64,000 bases of DNA from Silene conica (lineage: Eukaryota > Streptophyta > Magnoliopsida > Caryophyllales > Caryophyllaceae): positions 16,931,001 to 16,995,000 of the forward strand of contig CM055318.2 of the NCBI GenBank assembly GCA_029255685.2, given 5' to 3'. Positions 45,096-56,979 of the stretch are shown here, one piece after another; the stretch's first letter is position 1; the number at the start of each line of letters is the position of its first letter. A program made the position numbers and the translations under genes. Below the pieces are notes generated by a model. It had not been told where the DNA came from. It made no database searches and saw nothing but the letters and a program-made list of their open reading frames with translations.

Positions 45096-45825
45096 TGCGG
45101 GAGCATTAGAATCAACTGAAAATGAAGTCTTAATTTCTCAAAATGTAAATCACATTTCTGAACCTTTTAAAATAAGCTCGAGTATAGTGAGTATGGTCAC
45201 GTGGAGGAACGAAGGTGGTTGGAACGATGGAGGAAAGTGACAAGCAAAAAATGGATTAAGACTAAGGGACAATTTATTTGTAAGATATTATAGTTACCTT
45301 ATTTTAGTTTCCATAAGTTAGCTAGTAAGAATAAGGTAGTTTTATTTATTTCTTTATTGTTTATTTCCTAATTTCAATTTTAAGAATACGGTAAGTAGTT
45401 TTAAGGTAATAGTTGATTTTAGGAAAGTTTTCCTTATCCACTTATGGAAAGGATCACAAGTTTTTAGGGAGTCTTGTGTCCCCTATTCTACTATAAATAG
45501 GGACTTATGTATTCAGTTTTTATTCATCCAAATTTGAGAGATTAATACAAGTTTTCTTGTTGTGTGCTTATTACTTGCGAGTTCTAAGTTCTATTATTTC
45601 TTCCTTGCGAGGTTGAGATAAGTTTAGTGTGATTCTATCCTTGCGAGGTGTGGATTACTATTCGTGTGTAGCATCGAGTTTCTTGCGAGAGAGGAGATCT
45701 TATTCACGTCCTATTTCTTTTATTTTTGTTCTATTCCTAAAAAAAAAGTACAAAAACATTGTTTTATTTCCGCTGCAATTTTATTCATCATAACAAAAGC
45801 TTAATTATTATTAAGTTTTACATCA
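45093..45825 (+). repeat. 3' LTR of the Ty3/gypsy element
   Basis: 733 bp, aligned end to end with the 5' copy. Its first three bases (TGA) are also the stop codon of the pol frame. Confidence 0.95.
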
Positions 45826-45949
45826 CATAAAATCTAAATTGAACTGAACTTATACAATTTCATCTGAATTGAACTCATAGGATCTGAATCTAATTGAATT
45901 GAACTGAACTTATACGATCTCATCTGAACTGAACTCATAAGATCTGAAT

Positions 45950-48717
45950 GTTTTTTTTTTTTGAAAGGAAACCATGGGATCATTTTATTAAATTAAGTCC
46001 AACTCCGCCAAAGTAGTAACGGAGGACGGAAACACATCATTGAGGAGCATCTCCTCGCCCGCAACAGAGCACAACCGAGCAGCCTTATGGGCTACCGTAT
46101 TTCCCCCACGCTTCACATGAGAAATGCTATGAAAATCAAACAACGAACAAAATTACAAATGTCTTGAATACACAAACCAAAACCAGTACGAGAGTTCCTT
46201 CCGTTATGAATAGCTTGAGCAACCAAGCTTGCGTCAGTCTCCGCCGCAACCCTTCCTATCCCCAACCTGCGTGCGGCTTCAAGGCCAAAAAGAACAGCCC
46301 GTGCCTCCGCTACCTCCACTGGCCATGTCGCCCTGCACCTCCTGCTCGCCACGAAAACCACCCGCCCCTACGAGTCCCTCCCTATCGCTCCTAACCTAAT
46401 TTCCCCCTCTTCGAACATGGCTGAGTCCGTATTTACTTTGATCACATTCTCTTCTGGCGGGGACCATCCATTTCCACCTAGCATCTCGTGCTCTTCCCTC
46501 CTAATCTTCCTACCCCTAGCATCCATCGAGTCCATGTATCCTTGGTAATCCGACACCATACGTTCCAGCCCACAAATAACAACTTCAGCATTTGGTTGGG
46601 AGTCTTCGAAGATCCGCGAATTACGCAGAGACTGTTGGAAACTAAGTTCCTGATTTTATACTCATATCTCATGTGAGTTTTGTTTCTTTAAGTTTAGGTC
46701 ATAAAACTTAAATAGATCTTATGCATGCATGATGATATCATAAGATTTGATAGTCCTTACATTGGTTTTAGAAGGTTTATACTCAATAATCACCTATTAT
46801 TTGAGTCTTCAAAAACCCGAAATCCTCTTGTAACGATCTAACAAAAATCGTCTCCTAAAGGTGCGTATCAAGGACCCGATCTCAAACTAATACAAATTTT
46901 GTTACTAGAAAATTAGTATTAGTATACTAGAATTAATAATAATATTACTCTTAATATTATTAATATGGAAATAATTATTTTCATAGTAAAAACTATTTTA
47001 CTTAAGAAAATGGGAGAATGGAGTTGTAGTATGAAAGTGTTAGTGAAAAATAGTGAAGCATACTAACAACAATCCCCTTATGCATTTAGTATGAAGTGTG
47101 TATATATAAGGAGCAAAATGAGCTTGCTTGCTCACTTCACTTGGCCGGCCTACACAAGCCACCCAAGGCCAATGCATGGCTCACTTACACTTATATAAAG
47201 CATCAAATATGCCTTACACATTCTTACACTCTTACACATCCACTTACACACACAATCACTTTGCACACACTCAACCCACATACTACACATTTACACGGCT
47301 GAAATGGGTCTTAATATGGACCCATTTTATCTTTGTCAATTGTGTTAATTTGTAACATGTCACACATGTCTCATAACACATGACCCAATTTGTTAATTGT
47401 GCAATTTTAACTATTAAAATTCATAATTTACAAATTCCAATATTCCGAAATATTATTGTATAAAAATGTAATGTCATAATTTAATTACAACTCTTTGTAA
47501 TTTTATGATCAACCGTGTTCATTCTCAATTTAATCGTTTCCCAAACGAATAAATAAAACCGAGTAATAAAACGATTTTATTACTTTGACTTTTATTATTA
47601 TAATCCCATTATAAAAATATTCGTCATATAAAATTATTTCCAAATTTCTAGTTATTAATTAATTCGTATCCAATACAATATTAATTAATTATTCCATTGA
47701 GACGGAATTCCCTAAAGATATGAACTTAAGGGATCAACTGATCACCACCATCATATGACGATAATGTCAAACTCTAGACAGCTAATCATTACCGGTAAAT
47801 GTTGATCAGTCGACTTTAAAAGAGTAACACTCCAAGTTGTGTTTCATTCAAATGAGTTTTAATTATGTCAACACACTATTGTCGAGGACACTTCCTCCAA
47901 CAGAGACCATATGGCCCATAGGAGAGCCAAAAACCGACCTCTGTTACCTTTGTTAATCCTCTCAATGGACCCCAACAGCCAGCGCGCAAAGGAGGTCTGT
48001 GGTATATCGTCAAGAAGTTCACCCCATCCGCTAGCCTCCCAGAAAACTCGTGTCCATTGGCAACGGAAAAGGGCGTGGATACCAGACTCCCCCTCTAGCT
48101 CACAGAACCCGCAGAGATCAGACTCACAACAATGTCTTCTGAACAAAGCTTCTTTAACGGCGAGTATCCCCGTACAGCCACGCCAAATGAAATGAATGAC
48201 CTTTGGTGGCACTTGAAGACTCCATATTTGACGCCAAACCTCCTCTCCCAACCCCGGTACTGTCAGCCTATCCTCCACTGATGGTTCTCCCATTCCCAAC
48301 TAATAGCCCGTTTTAACTGTGAACATGCCATCTTTCGAAGGCCACCAAGATAGTTGGTCCGGTGGGAGTTCTCTACTTATAGGAATGCTTAAGACCCTCT
48401 CCACCTCGTGAGCTAACAAGGCTGTCAGAAGCGTTTCTTCCTTCCACACTCCATTGGTTTCATCGATAAAGGCCGACACCTTCATATCCGCATTGATCTC
48501 CACATTTGGTGCTGGTTTATGGACCCCTCGTTCCCCTGGTATCCAACAATCATTCCATACGTCCACATCTTTACCATTCCCAATCCGCCATCCCAAACCC
48601 TCAAGTAACAGAGCCTTCGACCCCCATAAACTACGCCACGTAAAACTCAGGTCATACCCTCTCCTAGCTTCAAGAACCGACGTATTTTTAAAGTAACGAG
48701 CCTTCAAGACTTTCCCA
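45950..48717 (-). pseudogene. 5'-truncated LINE with RNase H, split by a solo LTR
   Basis: The minus strand reads, from 48707 downward, a LINE C-terminal region (GWRIGNGKDVDVWNDCWIPG; stop at 48300). It then reads the zf-RVT block (WSLQVPPKVIHFIWRGCTG, CGFCELEGESGIHALFRC) and, beyond the solo LTR, an RNase H domain at about 46480-46113 (VIKVNTDSAMFEEGE, VEVAEARAVLFGLEAARRLG, AAETDASLV). The 3' end is a T12 run on plus (45951-45962). The 14-bp duplication CATAAGATCTGAAT flanks it at 45936-45949 and 48718-48731. The RT core is missing by 5' truncation. Confidence 0.92.
46633..47902. mobile_element. Copia-type solo LTR inserted in the LINE, TSD GAGAC
   Basis: A 1,270-bp unit starts TGTTGGAAACTAAG and ends CACTTCCTCCAACA, with inverted tips TGTTGGA/TCCAACA. 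The 5-bp duplication GAGAC lies at 46628-46632 and 47903-47907. No internal domain, primer site or second LTR remains, so unequal recombination between two LTRs has left one. The short ORFs inside are not genes. TGTTGGA ends are common in Ty1/copia LTRs; the class is inferred from that alone. Confidence 0.88.
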
Positions 48718-48731
48718 CATAAGATCTGAAT

Positions 48732-49132
48732 CTAATTGAACTGAACTGAACTTATAGGATATGAACTCAACTTATAAAATTTGAACTGAATTAAACTTAT
48801 AAGATTTAAACTGGACTGAACTTGTAGAATTTGAATATAGATATTAACATATGTTTTTATTTATAAATATTCTTAGTAGACACTAAGTTGCTATGACATA
48901 GTTAGTAGAAGTGTATAATTTTATCTATGAGGTAAAAGGTTTAGCACATATGTTTTTATTTATTTTTGGGCCTTAGCTCATGTAATTTATTGCTTATTTC
49001 AAATATTTATTAAAAAATAGCAGTTATATGATATGCACCTCTTACCTTCAGGGAACTTATCAAGTTCTAACTTCTAAGTCATTGAATCACTTGTCTTTAT
49101 AGTTAATTTAAGTACTAAAGTGTATTATATTA
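48732..49132. other. End of the TTCAG-family element, then AT-rich spacer
   Basis: GAACTGAACTTATAG-type units run to about 48840. The remaining 290 bases are AT-rich with nothing recognisable. Confidence 0.45.
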
Positions 49133-49336
49133 ATCCCTCCTATTCAACATAACCTTTCCTATTTCTTTTTTCGTCTATTCACAATACCTTTCCTATTTCC
49201 TTATTTAGTAAAGCTTTTATACATATTTTAATTACTCACCCCACCACAATACCCCACCATACTCATACTTTATACTTATTTTAATCACCTTACTCATAAC
49301 AATTACCCCACAATACATACCCTCTCTCCAATTACT

Positions 49337-49699
49337 GGACGATTTTTTAAAATGGGGCTGAAAGACAAACAAATTGTCGATTTGGGTTGCTTTAGAAAAT
49401 AATTGTCAAAATGGTGTCCACGTAGGCTCGGGAAATCCGAGGCTTAAACACGCCATTACCAATGGCGTGTCTATAATGCAATTTTCACACATTTGAGGCA
49501 GAAACCTCAGGTAAAAAAGACCCCAAATACGCCATTACGAATGGCGGGTCTAGTGCTGGAAACACGCCATTCCTCCTGGCGTGTCTTAGCAGAATTATTA
49601 TACAACCAAGTCAGGGACTTCTGGAAATTGGGGGAACAGAAACACGCCATACGTAATGGCGTGTTATATGAAGGAGACACGCCTTTCGTAATGGCGTGT
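49337..49699 (+). repeat. MULE I left TIR with five palindromes
   Basis: Contains 23-bp imperfect palindromes of the form ACACGCCATT-N3-AATGGCGTGT at 49449, 49527, 49562, 49642 and 49677. They could be transposase binding sites or silencing targets; their function is not shown. Confidence 0.9.
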
Positions 49700-50238
49700 A
49701 TTGGCAGATTCCTTTTTTTTTTAAACAAAACCCAGCCAAACCCCTCATAACCCCTCTATTCTAAACATAACGAAAGAAAAAAAATCCTCACAAACACTCT
49801 AAATCCGACACAAATTAACTATTTCTCCCATCTTACCTCTCATTTCCCTTGTCTCAATCATCATTCCTCCATCTTTCCGGTATTCTAATCGATCTACACC
49901 TAATTAGCAAGGTAATTTCTTTTCCTTAAACTTGTATATTATCATTGATTTGTTGTTAGATATAGCTTATATTGAGTTAATTGTAGTTAATTATGTTGTA
50001 TTTTGTTTAGATCTATCACTCATAGCTTAATTTATGTTCATCCTAAAAAACCCCCAAATTTCAATTGGATTAGGTTATGGTTAGTTTAGGAATTTTTTGG
50101 TAAAATTAGGTTATGGTTAGTTTGTTAATGTAACCCAAAATATATGTTTAGTATGTATTTTTGGTAGAATTAGGTTAGGTTTAGTTTAGTTTAGAAGTTT
50201 TTGATTTTTACTAAATTTGTCTAATTTTCTTGTATAGA

Positions 50239-52852
50239 ATGGATATTTGTGATTTTCCAATCATTTGTTATTGGGATGGAGAAGTGTTGGAGCAAAATGG
50301 GTGTGTTTCTTATAGGGGAGGAAATCAATGTTTTATTTTAGCTAGTACTAAAATGACATATCTTGATTTGGTGGAAGAGATATGTAAGGGAATTGGTATT
50401 CAAAGTTTGAGTAGCCAATTGAGGGTGAAGATGAAATTTCCAAGTTCCGGGTGTTTTAAAGTTGTACCCCTTAACAACGAGGGGGCCTTTAAAGCTTTAT
50501 GGGCTAGCGTGAGACATTCAAATTCTCCTTCAATGGACTTATTCGTTGAAGTTGTCAATAGCCAAATTATCAATCCAACACCAAGTACTCTTATTAGATT
50601 AGATGATGTAGCTCAATTTGTGTCCCTTGAAAGTAATGACATTAATGATGGACAATTTAATGGTAACTTAGAAGGGGATGAGATTGATGAGGATTTGGCA
50701 ACACTTGATGATAATTTGTTGGAAAATGAAGAGGATGGTGATGATGATCTTGTATTTGCTAGTGCTCCCAATGTTGAGTTTAATAAGCTAGATCCATTAG
50801 ATGAGGATGAATTGAATAGTTGGAAAAGTTGGGAGAATATGGTTCGACATGAACAAGGGAAGGAGTTTGCGGTTGGGCAAATGTTCCCAAATAAAGCTTC
50901 ATTAAGTGATGAAGTGACATCTTATTGTGTTAAAGCAAATCAATTTTTCAAAGTGGCCGAGTCAAAGCCACATACTATAACCTTCAAATGTGGCCGGACT
51001 CCTACACCGTGTAATTGGCGGTTACGAGCGACACAAAAAGACTTCCATTGTTCATCCTTTACCATTGTCACATACAAAGGTCCTCATGATGAGTCTTGTG
51101 TTTGTGACATGGTTCCTCGGGATCACTGTAATTTGAAAAGAGGTTTCATAAGCCATGAGATTCGTAACCTTGTTGAGGGAGATTGGGGATATAAGGTGAA
51201 CTCTGTTGTTACTCATATTTTAGATAAGTATGGTTACACAATATCATACACGAAAGCTTGGAATGCAAAACAAAGAGCAATTGAGAACATATTTGGAGAA
51301 TGGGATAAATCATATGAAATGTTACCTCGTTTCATGCAAGGTTTAAAGGAATCTAACCCTGGCACAGTTGTTCAATTTTCGACCACACCAACAACAAACC
51401 CCAATGTCCACATATTCAAACGTGTTTTTTGGGCATTTAAACCATGTATTGAAGGCTTCCAACATTGTCGGCCGGTTTTAACTATTGATGGAACTCACTT
51501 ATATGGAAAGTTCAAAGGAACTATTTTGACGGCTATGTCAATTGATGCCAATAATCAGATTTTTCCCGTTGCTTTTGCTATTGTTGAATCCGAAAATACC
51601 GATAGTTGGCCTTGGTTTATGGCTTGCATAAGAGCCTTCGTGACAAAGAGAAATGGGTTGTGTGTCATCTCAGATAGACATGCCGGGATAATGAAGGCAA
51701 TGAGTGAAATTGGTAGTGGGTGGGAGGAGCCTTATGCTTATCATAGAATTTGCATTCGTCATTTGACTTCAAATGTTAGTACAAGATTTAGGAATAATCA
51801 AGTAAAAGAAATGTTTGGGTCAACCGCAATGCAATATCAAAATAAGAAGTTTGAAATCGGATTTAATCGACTTGGTGAGATGAATATTGAGGCAAAACAA
51901 TATGTGTATGACATCGGAGTTGAGAAGTGGTCAATTTGTCATGACGGTGGACATAGATATGGAATATTGACTACTAACTTGGCCGAGGCATTTAACAATG
52001 TCCTTAAAGGAGCACGTTTTCTTCCAATTACCGCACTTGTTAAGTGTATCTTTTTTAGAGTCAACGCTTACTTTGTTGAGCGACGTGAATTGGCAAGGAA
52101 ACGGTTGATGAAAGGGCTACATTATAGTACGAAGATCACCAAGTTGTTGGAAGAAAATTGCAAAAAAGGAGCATACCATAAGGTTGTAGCTTTTGACCAT
52201 GTTGGAGGGGTGTACCAAGTGACAACCCGTAGAGGTGCACGACCCTTATCATTTGGCAACCACTTGCACACCGTTGATTTATCTAAGAGGACATGTACTT
52301 GCAACAAGTTTCAAACATACAAGTACCCTTGTTCACATGTGTATGCCGTGTGTAAAAAAAAGGGGTTAAATGCAACCCAATTTGTGGACATCAACTACAC
52401 AACCGGAGAACACTTGGCCTCATATGCTTGTAAATTTCACCCTTTGAAAGATGAGGCTTATTGGGGTACTTACAATGGACCTAACATAGTGTGTGACGAG
52501 CTTAGTAAGCGGGGAAAAGGTAGAAGGAAGAGTAAAAGATTTCTTAATGAAATGGATATGAAGAGTAAGAACAGGGTGTCATGTAGTTTATGTTCCGGTC
52601 TAGGGCACAATAAAAAAACTTGCGTCATGAGAGTTAATAATTCTCAAAGGTATTCTAATACTTGTAATTGTATTTATTTATTTATTTAATTGTTGTTTTT
52701 AATCTATGCTAATGTAACTCTTTCAAATGTGCAGAACTCATGGAACACCGTCAACAAGCAGGGCCGGCCAACCCGGAACTTCTCACCCAACAAGAGGTTC
52801 ACAGGAGCAAGGCAATATTGGAAGGGGGGAACATCGGTTCCCTTCGGTGTAG
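50239..52852 (+). CDS. MuDR-type transposase of MULE I, 842 aa, two coding exons
   Basis: Catalyses cut-and-paste transposition of the MULE. ATG at 50239, just after a TTTCTTGTATAG that may be an intron acceptor in the leader. Coding exons are 50239-52649 and 52735-52852; the joint restores AG|A and the frame runs THGTPSTSRAGQPGTSHPTR to TAG. Domains: an N-terminal PB1-like region; an acidic linker (about 135-190); MuDR DNA-binding domain (about 205-330, with FKVAESKPHTITFKC); MULE core with Asp about 417 (LTIDGTHLYG), Asp about 479 (VISDRHAG) and Glu about 583 (TTNLAEAFN); SWIM zinc finger at about 685-705 (CTCNKFQTYKYPCSHVYAVC); and a CX2CX4HX4C knuckle at about 781 (CSLCSGLGHNKKTC). All key residues are present. 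It appears able to work. Confidence 0.92.
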
Positions 52853-54563
52853 GTCACATATAGTATCGCACAAGGGATTTTTGGTAAGTGAGCGTGTAGT
52901 AGATTTCATTAGAGATTATCAATTTTTCTTTATTCATAGGATCGTAGGTATCAAGTTAAATGTGGATTTGATAACTGCCTTGGTTGAGAGATGGAGGCCG
53001 GAAACTCATTCCTTTCATTTGGGTATTGGCGAGGCTACTGTGACCTTGCAAGATGTACAAGTGTTGTTGGGGTTAAGGATAAGAGGGGACGTTGTTAGTG
53101 GGCAAGCCGCGTATAATTGGCCTTTAATGATACATGAGCTCTTAGGTCAAACACCGGGTGATGATGACCTTAAAGGGGCTTCCTTGAGGATAGGATGGTT
53201 GTTGGAGAACTTTTCCGGACTTCCGGAAGATGCAAATGATGTTGTCTTACATCAATATGTGAGAGCTTATTTGCTTGTCTTGATAGCAACTATCATGTTC
53301 CCGGATAAGAGTGGGAATGACATTCAAGTTGTTTATTTGCCTTTGTTGAGGGATTTGGACAACATCGACAACTACTCTTGGGGAAGTGCCGTGCTTGCTA
53401 CTTTGTATCGCAATTTATGTAGAGCAAGTCACCTCAAGTCGAGAGATATTGGAGGTCCTCTTATTCTTTTACAACTGTGGGCATGGGAGCGAATTACTAT
53501 AGGTAGACCTCAACTCATGGGCCCCGTAGGTGCTACTCATCATGGACCCAACCCATTGGGTTCTCAACACATGATACGGATTGACTCATTGGGTCGTAGG
53601 TGGTTAAGTGTGAACCGAAAGAGACCCGAAGCCATTACCACACTACTTGGGTATAGGGATGCCTTGGACACCATGAGACAAGACCAGTTTACATGGCAAC
53701 CGTACACTCCACAAATTTTGTCTTTCTTGCCTCCCTTTTGTCATGATGACTCGGATGATTGGGTTGTGATGACACCTTTAATATGTTTCGACATAGTTGA
53801 GTGACATTTCCCTAATAGGGTGGCTCGTCAGTTTGGGTGGAAACAAGATATTCCCGGACCTTGTGATACTGAGCCAAGATTGCACAAAGTTGATAAAAGG
53901 GGTGCCCACACCCGCAACTGGATGGACAAACATGCACCTTATATAGCAATGTGGATTAGGAGGGGACAATTTAGGTTCCGTGGTGTGGAAGATAACAATG
54001 AGATGACATACTACGACCCTTACATGGTTTGGTATCGAGAGCGCACACTACTATTCCTTAACCATTTCAATCAACAAACAATCTATCAAGCACCTTTTGG
54101 AGCAACACAATATCTTGTAAGTACATTGTTTTGATACTATTGTTTTTTATTTAAGCTATTGTTTCCCCATTACCACTTAACTAATATTCTTTTGTTTTAG
54201 GCCCAAGGTTTTGTGAATGTCCATATGACTTGTGATAGGGAGCTTCAGAACATGCCTCGTGAGGTGCCCCCTCATTTCCGCTCCATGGTTTCCAACCTCC
54301 GAGATTACTCCTCTCAATCCCTCCAAAATGTAGGCTACTCACACCTTCTTCAACAAACCGAAGCACCAAGGGAAACAGATTCAACCATGGGTGATGAGTC
54401 TCTAGACTCAATGGACTTGGAAGACGACTTGCCATTGAGGCATTACACGAGGCGATCTCCACGCGCTAACACTTCCATGTCACCCATCAATGAACAAGGT
54501 ACCCCGGAGCCTACAAAGGGAAAGCGGTTTTGGACTCGCTTTCGAGGAAAGAAGAAGAATTGA
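52740..54563 (+). CDS. Plant mobile domain (PMD) protein carried by MULE I, one in-frame stop
   Basis: PMD proteins (MAIN/MAIL1 group; often labelled aminotransferase-like) occur as host silencing factors and in transposons. Exons 52740-54116 and 54201-54563 (GTAAGT donor, TTTTAG acceptor) give 580 codons. Motifs: LVERWRPETHSFHLGIGEAT and VTLQDVQVLLGLRIRG (about residues 80-120), then IATIMFPDKSGN, YSWGSAVLATLYRNLC, LILLQLWAWERI, and MIRIDSLGRRWL. The C-terminal part is a basic tail ending GKKKN. Codon 355 (53802-53804) is TGA where the family has Trp before HFPNRVARQFGW. The first about 38 codons overlap the last transposase exon in another frame, and I see no later ATG near the domain start. 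The function inside the MULE is unknown. Confidence 0.85.
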
Positions 54564-54819
54564 AATACTTCTTGTTATAGATTAGTCGGTAATGTAATAG
54601 ACATTTTAGTTGCTACACTTAGTATTTGATCTAATCCCTTGTGCGACAATATGTACTTACATTTTAGCTTAAATAGACAATGGTTGGCTTGTTTTGTTTC
54701 CAATTTTCCGTTGTTGAAAACAATGTGCTTTAAGTGAACATTGCAGGTTGAAAACGATGTGGTTTATGTGACTTTCGTAGACCTTCATGTTTTTTTTAAA
54801 AAAAAAACACACTGCATAA

Positions 54820-55182
54820 ACACGCCATTAGGAATGGCGTGTCATCCCCTTATAACACGCCAATACATATGGCGTGTTCCCCTATCTTCATTTTGCCAAA
54901 GTCCCTGACTTGGTTGTATAATAATTCTGCTAAGACACGCCAGGAGGAATGGCGTGTTTCCAGTAATAGACCCGCCATTCGTAATGGCGTATTTGGGGTC
55001 TTTTTTACCTGAGGTTTCTGCCTCAAATGTGTGAAAATTGCATTATAGACACGCCATTGGTAATGGCGTGTTTAAGCCTCGGATTTCCCGAGCCTACGTG
55101 GACACCATTTTGACAATTATTTTCTAAAGCAACCCAAATCGACAATTTGTTTGTTTTTCAGCCCCATTTTAAAAAATCGTTC
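54820..55182 (-). repeat. MULE I right TIR with five palindromes
   Basis: Mirror image of the left TIR, with palindromes starting at 54820, 54855, 54935, 54970 and 55049. Spacing (35, 80, 35, 79) is the reverse of the left (78, 35, 80, 35). Confidence 0.9.
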
Positions 55183-55282
55183 CCAATTACTCAACCCACA
55201 TCAATACTTTCCCATATAATAATCTCATTCTTATTCTCCGTGTCTTCCCCAAATAGGGAAGGTTATGTTGAATATGAGGGAG

Positions 55283-56397
55283 TATATGAAAGATATTATT
55301 TTTATATATACTTGGAATTAAAATTATTTTAGAGAAAACATTATCTTCTGAAAAAATATCTCTAGAACCAATTATAATTTCATTGTTTAACTTATATAAT
55401 AAATAATTTAGGAAGAAAACTCTAAAATATAAAAATGGGGTCCTTAGGTGCACTTAGATAACAGGTTAAAAAAATATTTAGTATTCCCTACACTAAAATT
55501 TTGGGTCTGTCACACTGTCAGTAGTTACACACTTACGACGAATATGTCTGTAACAAGTGATAATTTGTGATCCAAAAGAATGAAGAATCTTGTTCCAAAT
55601 GGAAGGGAATCATATTGTACAACATAAAATCATAGTTTAGGGCAGTACTACTTTATTTTTCCATATTTCCAATTTCTGAAAACATGATAGAATTCTGACA
55701 AATACAATCCAAAAGATTTTGGCACGCACACAATTTCATCTATATTCAGAATGGCCCAGAAAAGTGGGCCGCGCTGAGCCTCATCCAACCACCCGTGAAT
55801 CCATCCGTGACATTGTTGCTTGATCCGGTTATACCACGTATTTTTCTCTCATCAATTCTCAGATGAATTGTTCCGTTTGTAGCTTTCAGATGGGTTTATA
55901 TGATAGCAAAATGTAACCATTTGAACTTGGTTACATAGATCACATATGGCTTATTTGAACTCTTCTAAAGAAAATGATGTTTGAAGGGAGATCTACTAAT
56001 ATGGAAGATAGCGAAAATAAAATGCTCATTCGTCAAAATGTGACTCAAATTACATAAGATTTTAAAATGGATCTGAGTTATGTGACGATGTTGAAATGGG
56101 AGAGTAATGAAGGTGACAGAGAAGGGAACACGCTTCCCTAGACCGTATAAGGAGACACGATTTTAAATCATGTTGGATTAACTATTAGTTTATTACTGTT
56201 TTCGAATAAAGTTGGAAGACTATGTATTTCACCTTTCGTAATTGCTCTTTCATGTACGCTTTTTACTCAATCATGTACATTTCTTCACTAATCTTTCGTA
56301 CACTACCCTTCTTCTTTATAAAGAAAACAAAAGCTCTCATATGTCCCTCTAAAAATCTATCAAATTTCACTGAAAATTTTCGTATATGAATCTTTAT
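55283..56397. other. Intergenic spacer between MULE I and MULE II
   Basis: AT-rich, no gene. A single GACGAATATGTCTGTAACAAG-like word near 55537 resembles the GTGACGG family. Confidence 0.45.
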
Positions 56398-56778
56398 GGG
56401 GCATGCTAAAGATCGTCGACAAATTACTAATTATCGTCGACACTTTTACATGAAATACCCATTTTGCCCCCTTCAACTTTTATATTTACCGCTTGATATT
56501 CGGACTAAAAAAAATTGTCGGGTTCTTACAAAATAAAAAAACTCGGTTTTCTTAGAAAATACAAAAACTTGTCGGTTTAGTGCGATTTCAACAACGGTTT
56601 TCAACGTTAATTCAACGATTTAAAGAACGGTTTTCAACGATGAGTGACAATAACAAGGTTAGTTTACGATTTAAATTTGTTTCAAATTTACGATTTATAA
56701 TTTGTAATATAGTAGAACGGATTAGCGTTAGAATCCCGAAGCCGATTTGAATTTTTGAAAAAAAAAAAATAGATATTG

Positions 56779-56968
56779 TTTGGGACGAAAATTATTTTCG
56801 TCCAGACCAGGTCTGGGACAAAATTTTTTTTCGTCCAGACCAGGTTTGGGACGAAAATGATTTTCATCCAGACCCTGGTTCAGACAAAAATAATTTTCGT
56901 CCCAAACCTGGTCTGGACGAAAAAAAAATTTGTCTGGACGAAATTTTTTTTTGTCCCAATTTTTTTTT
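56779..56968. repeat. MULE II left palindrome array (GGGACGAAAA..TTTTCGTCC)
   Basis: GGGACGAAAA and TTTTCGTCC alternate six to eight times, separated by CAGACCAGGTCTGGG-like spacers that are themselves palindromic. A matching array lies at 60925-61165 near the other end. Confidence 0.8.
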
Positions 56969-56979
56969 TTTTTTTTTAG

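Larger units (their letters stand above)
40032..45825 (+). mobile_element. Complete Ty3/gypsy LTR retrotransposon, TSD CATAA
   Basis: Two LTRs of 732 and 733 bp (40032-40763, 45093-45825) both start TGATGCGG and end ACATCA. They differ at about 12 positions plus one indel. The flanks are CATAA at 40027-40031 and 45826-45830. A primer site follows the 5' LTR (TGGTTACCAGAGC, 40767-40779), and a polypurine tract precedes the 3' LTR (45073-45092). The gag-pol frame lies between. LTR similarity of about 98 percent marks a recent insertion. Confidence 0.97.
49337..55182 (+). mobile_element. MULE I: Mutator-like transposon with transposase and PMD gene
   Basis: Length 5,846 bp. The 9-bp duplication CCAATTACT sits at 49328-49336 and 55183-55191. 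The inverted repeats are 363 bp each (49337-49699 and 54820-55182), starting GGACGATTTTTTAAAATGGG and, reversed, GAACGATTTTTTAAAATGGG. The element holds a MuDR-type transposase and a plant mobile domain gene, both on the plus strand. Ends and TSD are perfect, so insertion is fairly recent. The transposase frame is whole; the PMD frame has one stop codon. Confidence 0.95.
49133..55282. mobile_element. Stowaway-like MITE, split by MULE I
   Basis: The left part begins ATCCCTCCTATTCAACATAA after TA (49131-49132). The right part ends TTATGTTGAATATGAGGGAG before TA (55283-55284). These are mirrored ends of the CTCCCTC type with a TA target, as in Stowaway MITEs. Without the MULE and one target copy the element is about 0.3 kb. 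Confidence 0.7.

Noticed and set aside
47096..47355. Small ORFs with Thr/His repeats
   Set aside because: They lie in the copia-type solo LTR, which is non-coding, and follow CACTTACACA-type low complexity.
49449..55071. CRISPR-like array of short repeats
   Set aside because: The repeated units are palindromes in the mirrored TIRs of a eukaryotic transposon; spacing is irregular and no cas gene is present.
56776..56979. Open frames reading FGTKIIFVQTRSG-like repeats
   Set aside because: They follow the palindrome array of MULE II, which is open in several frames on both strands.
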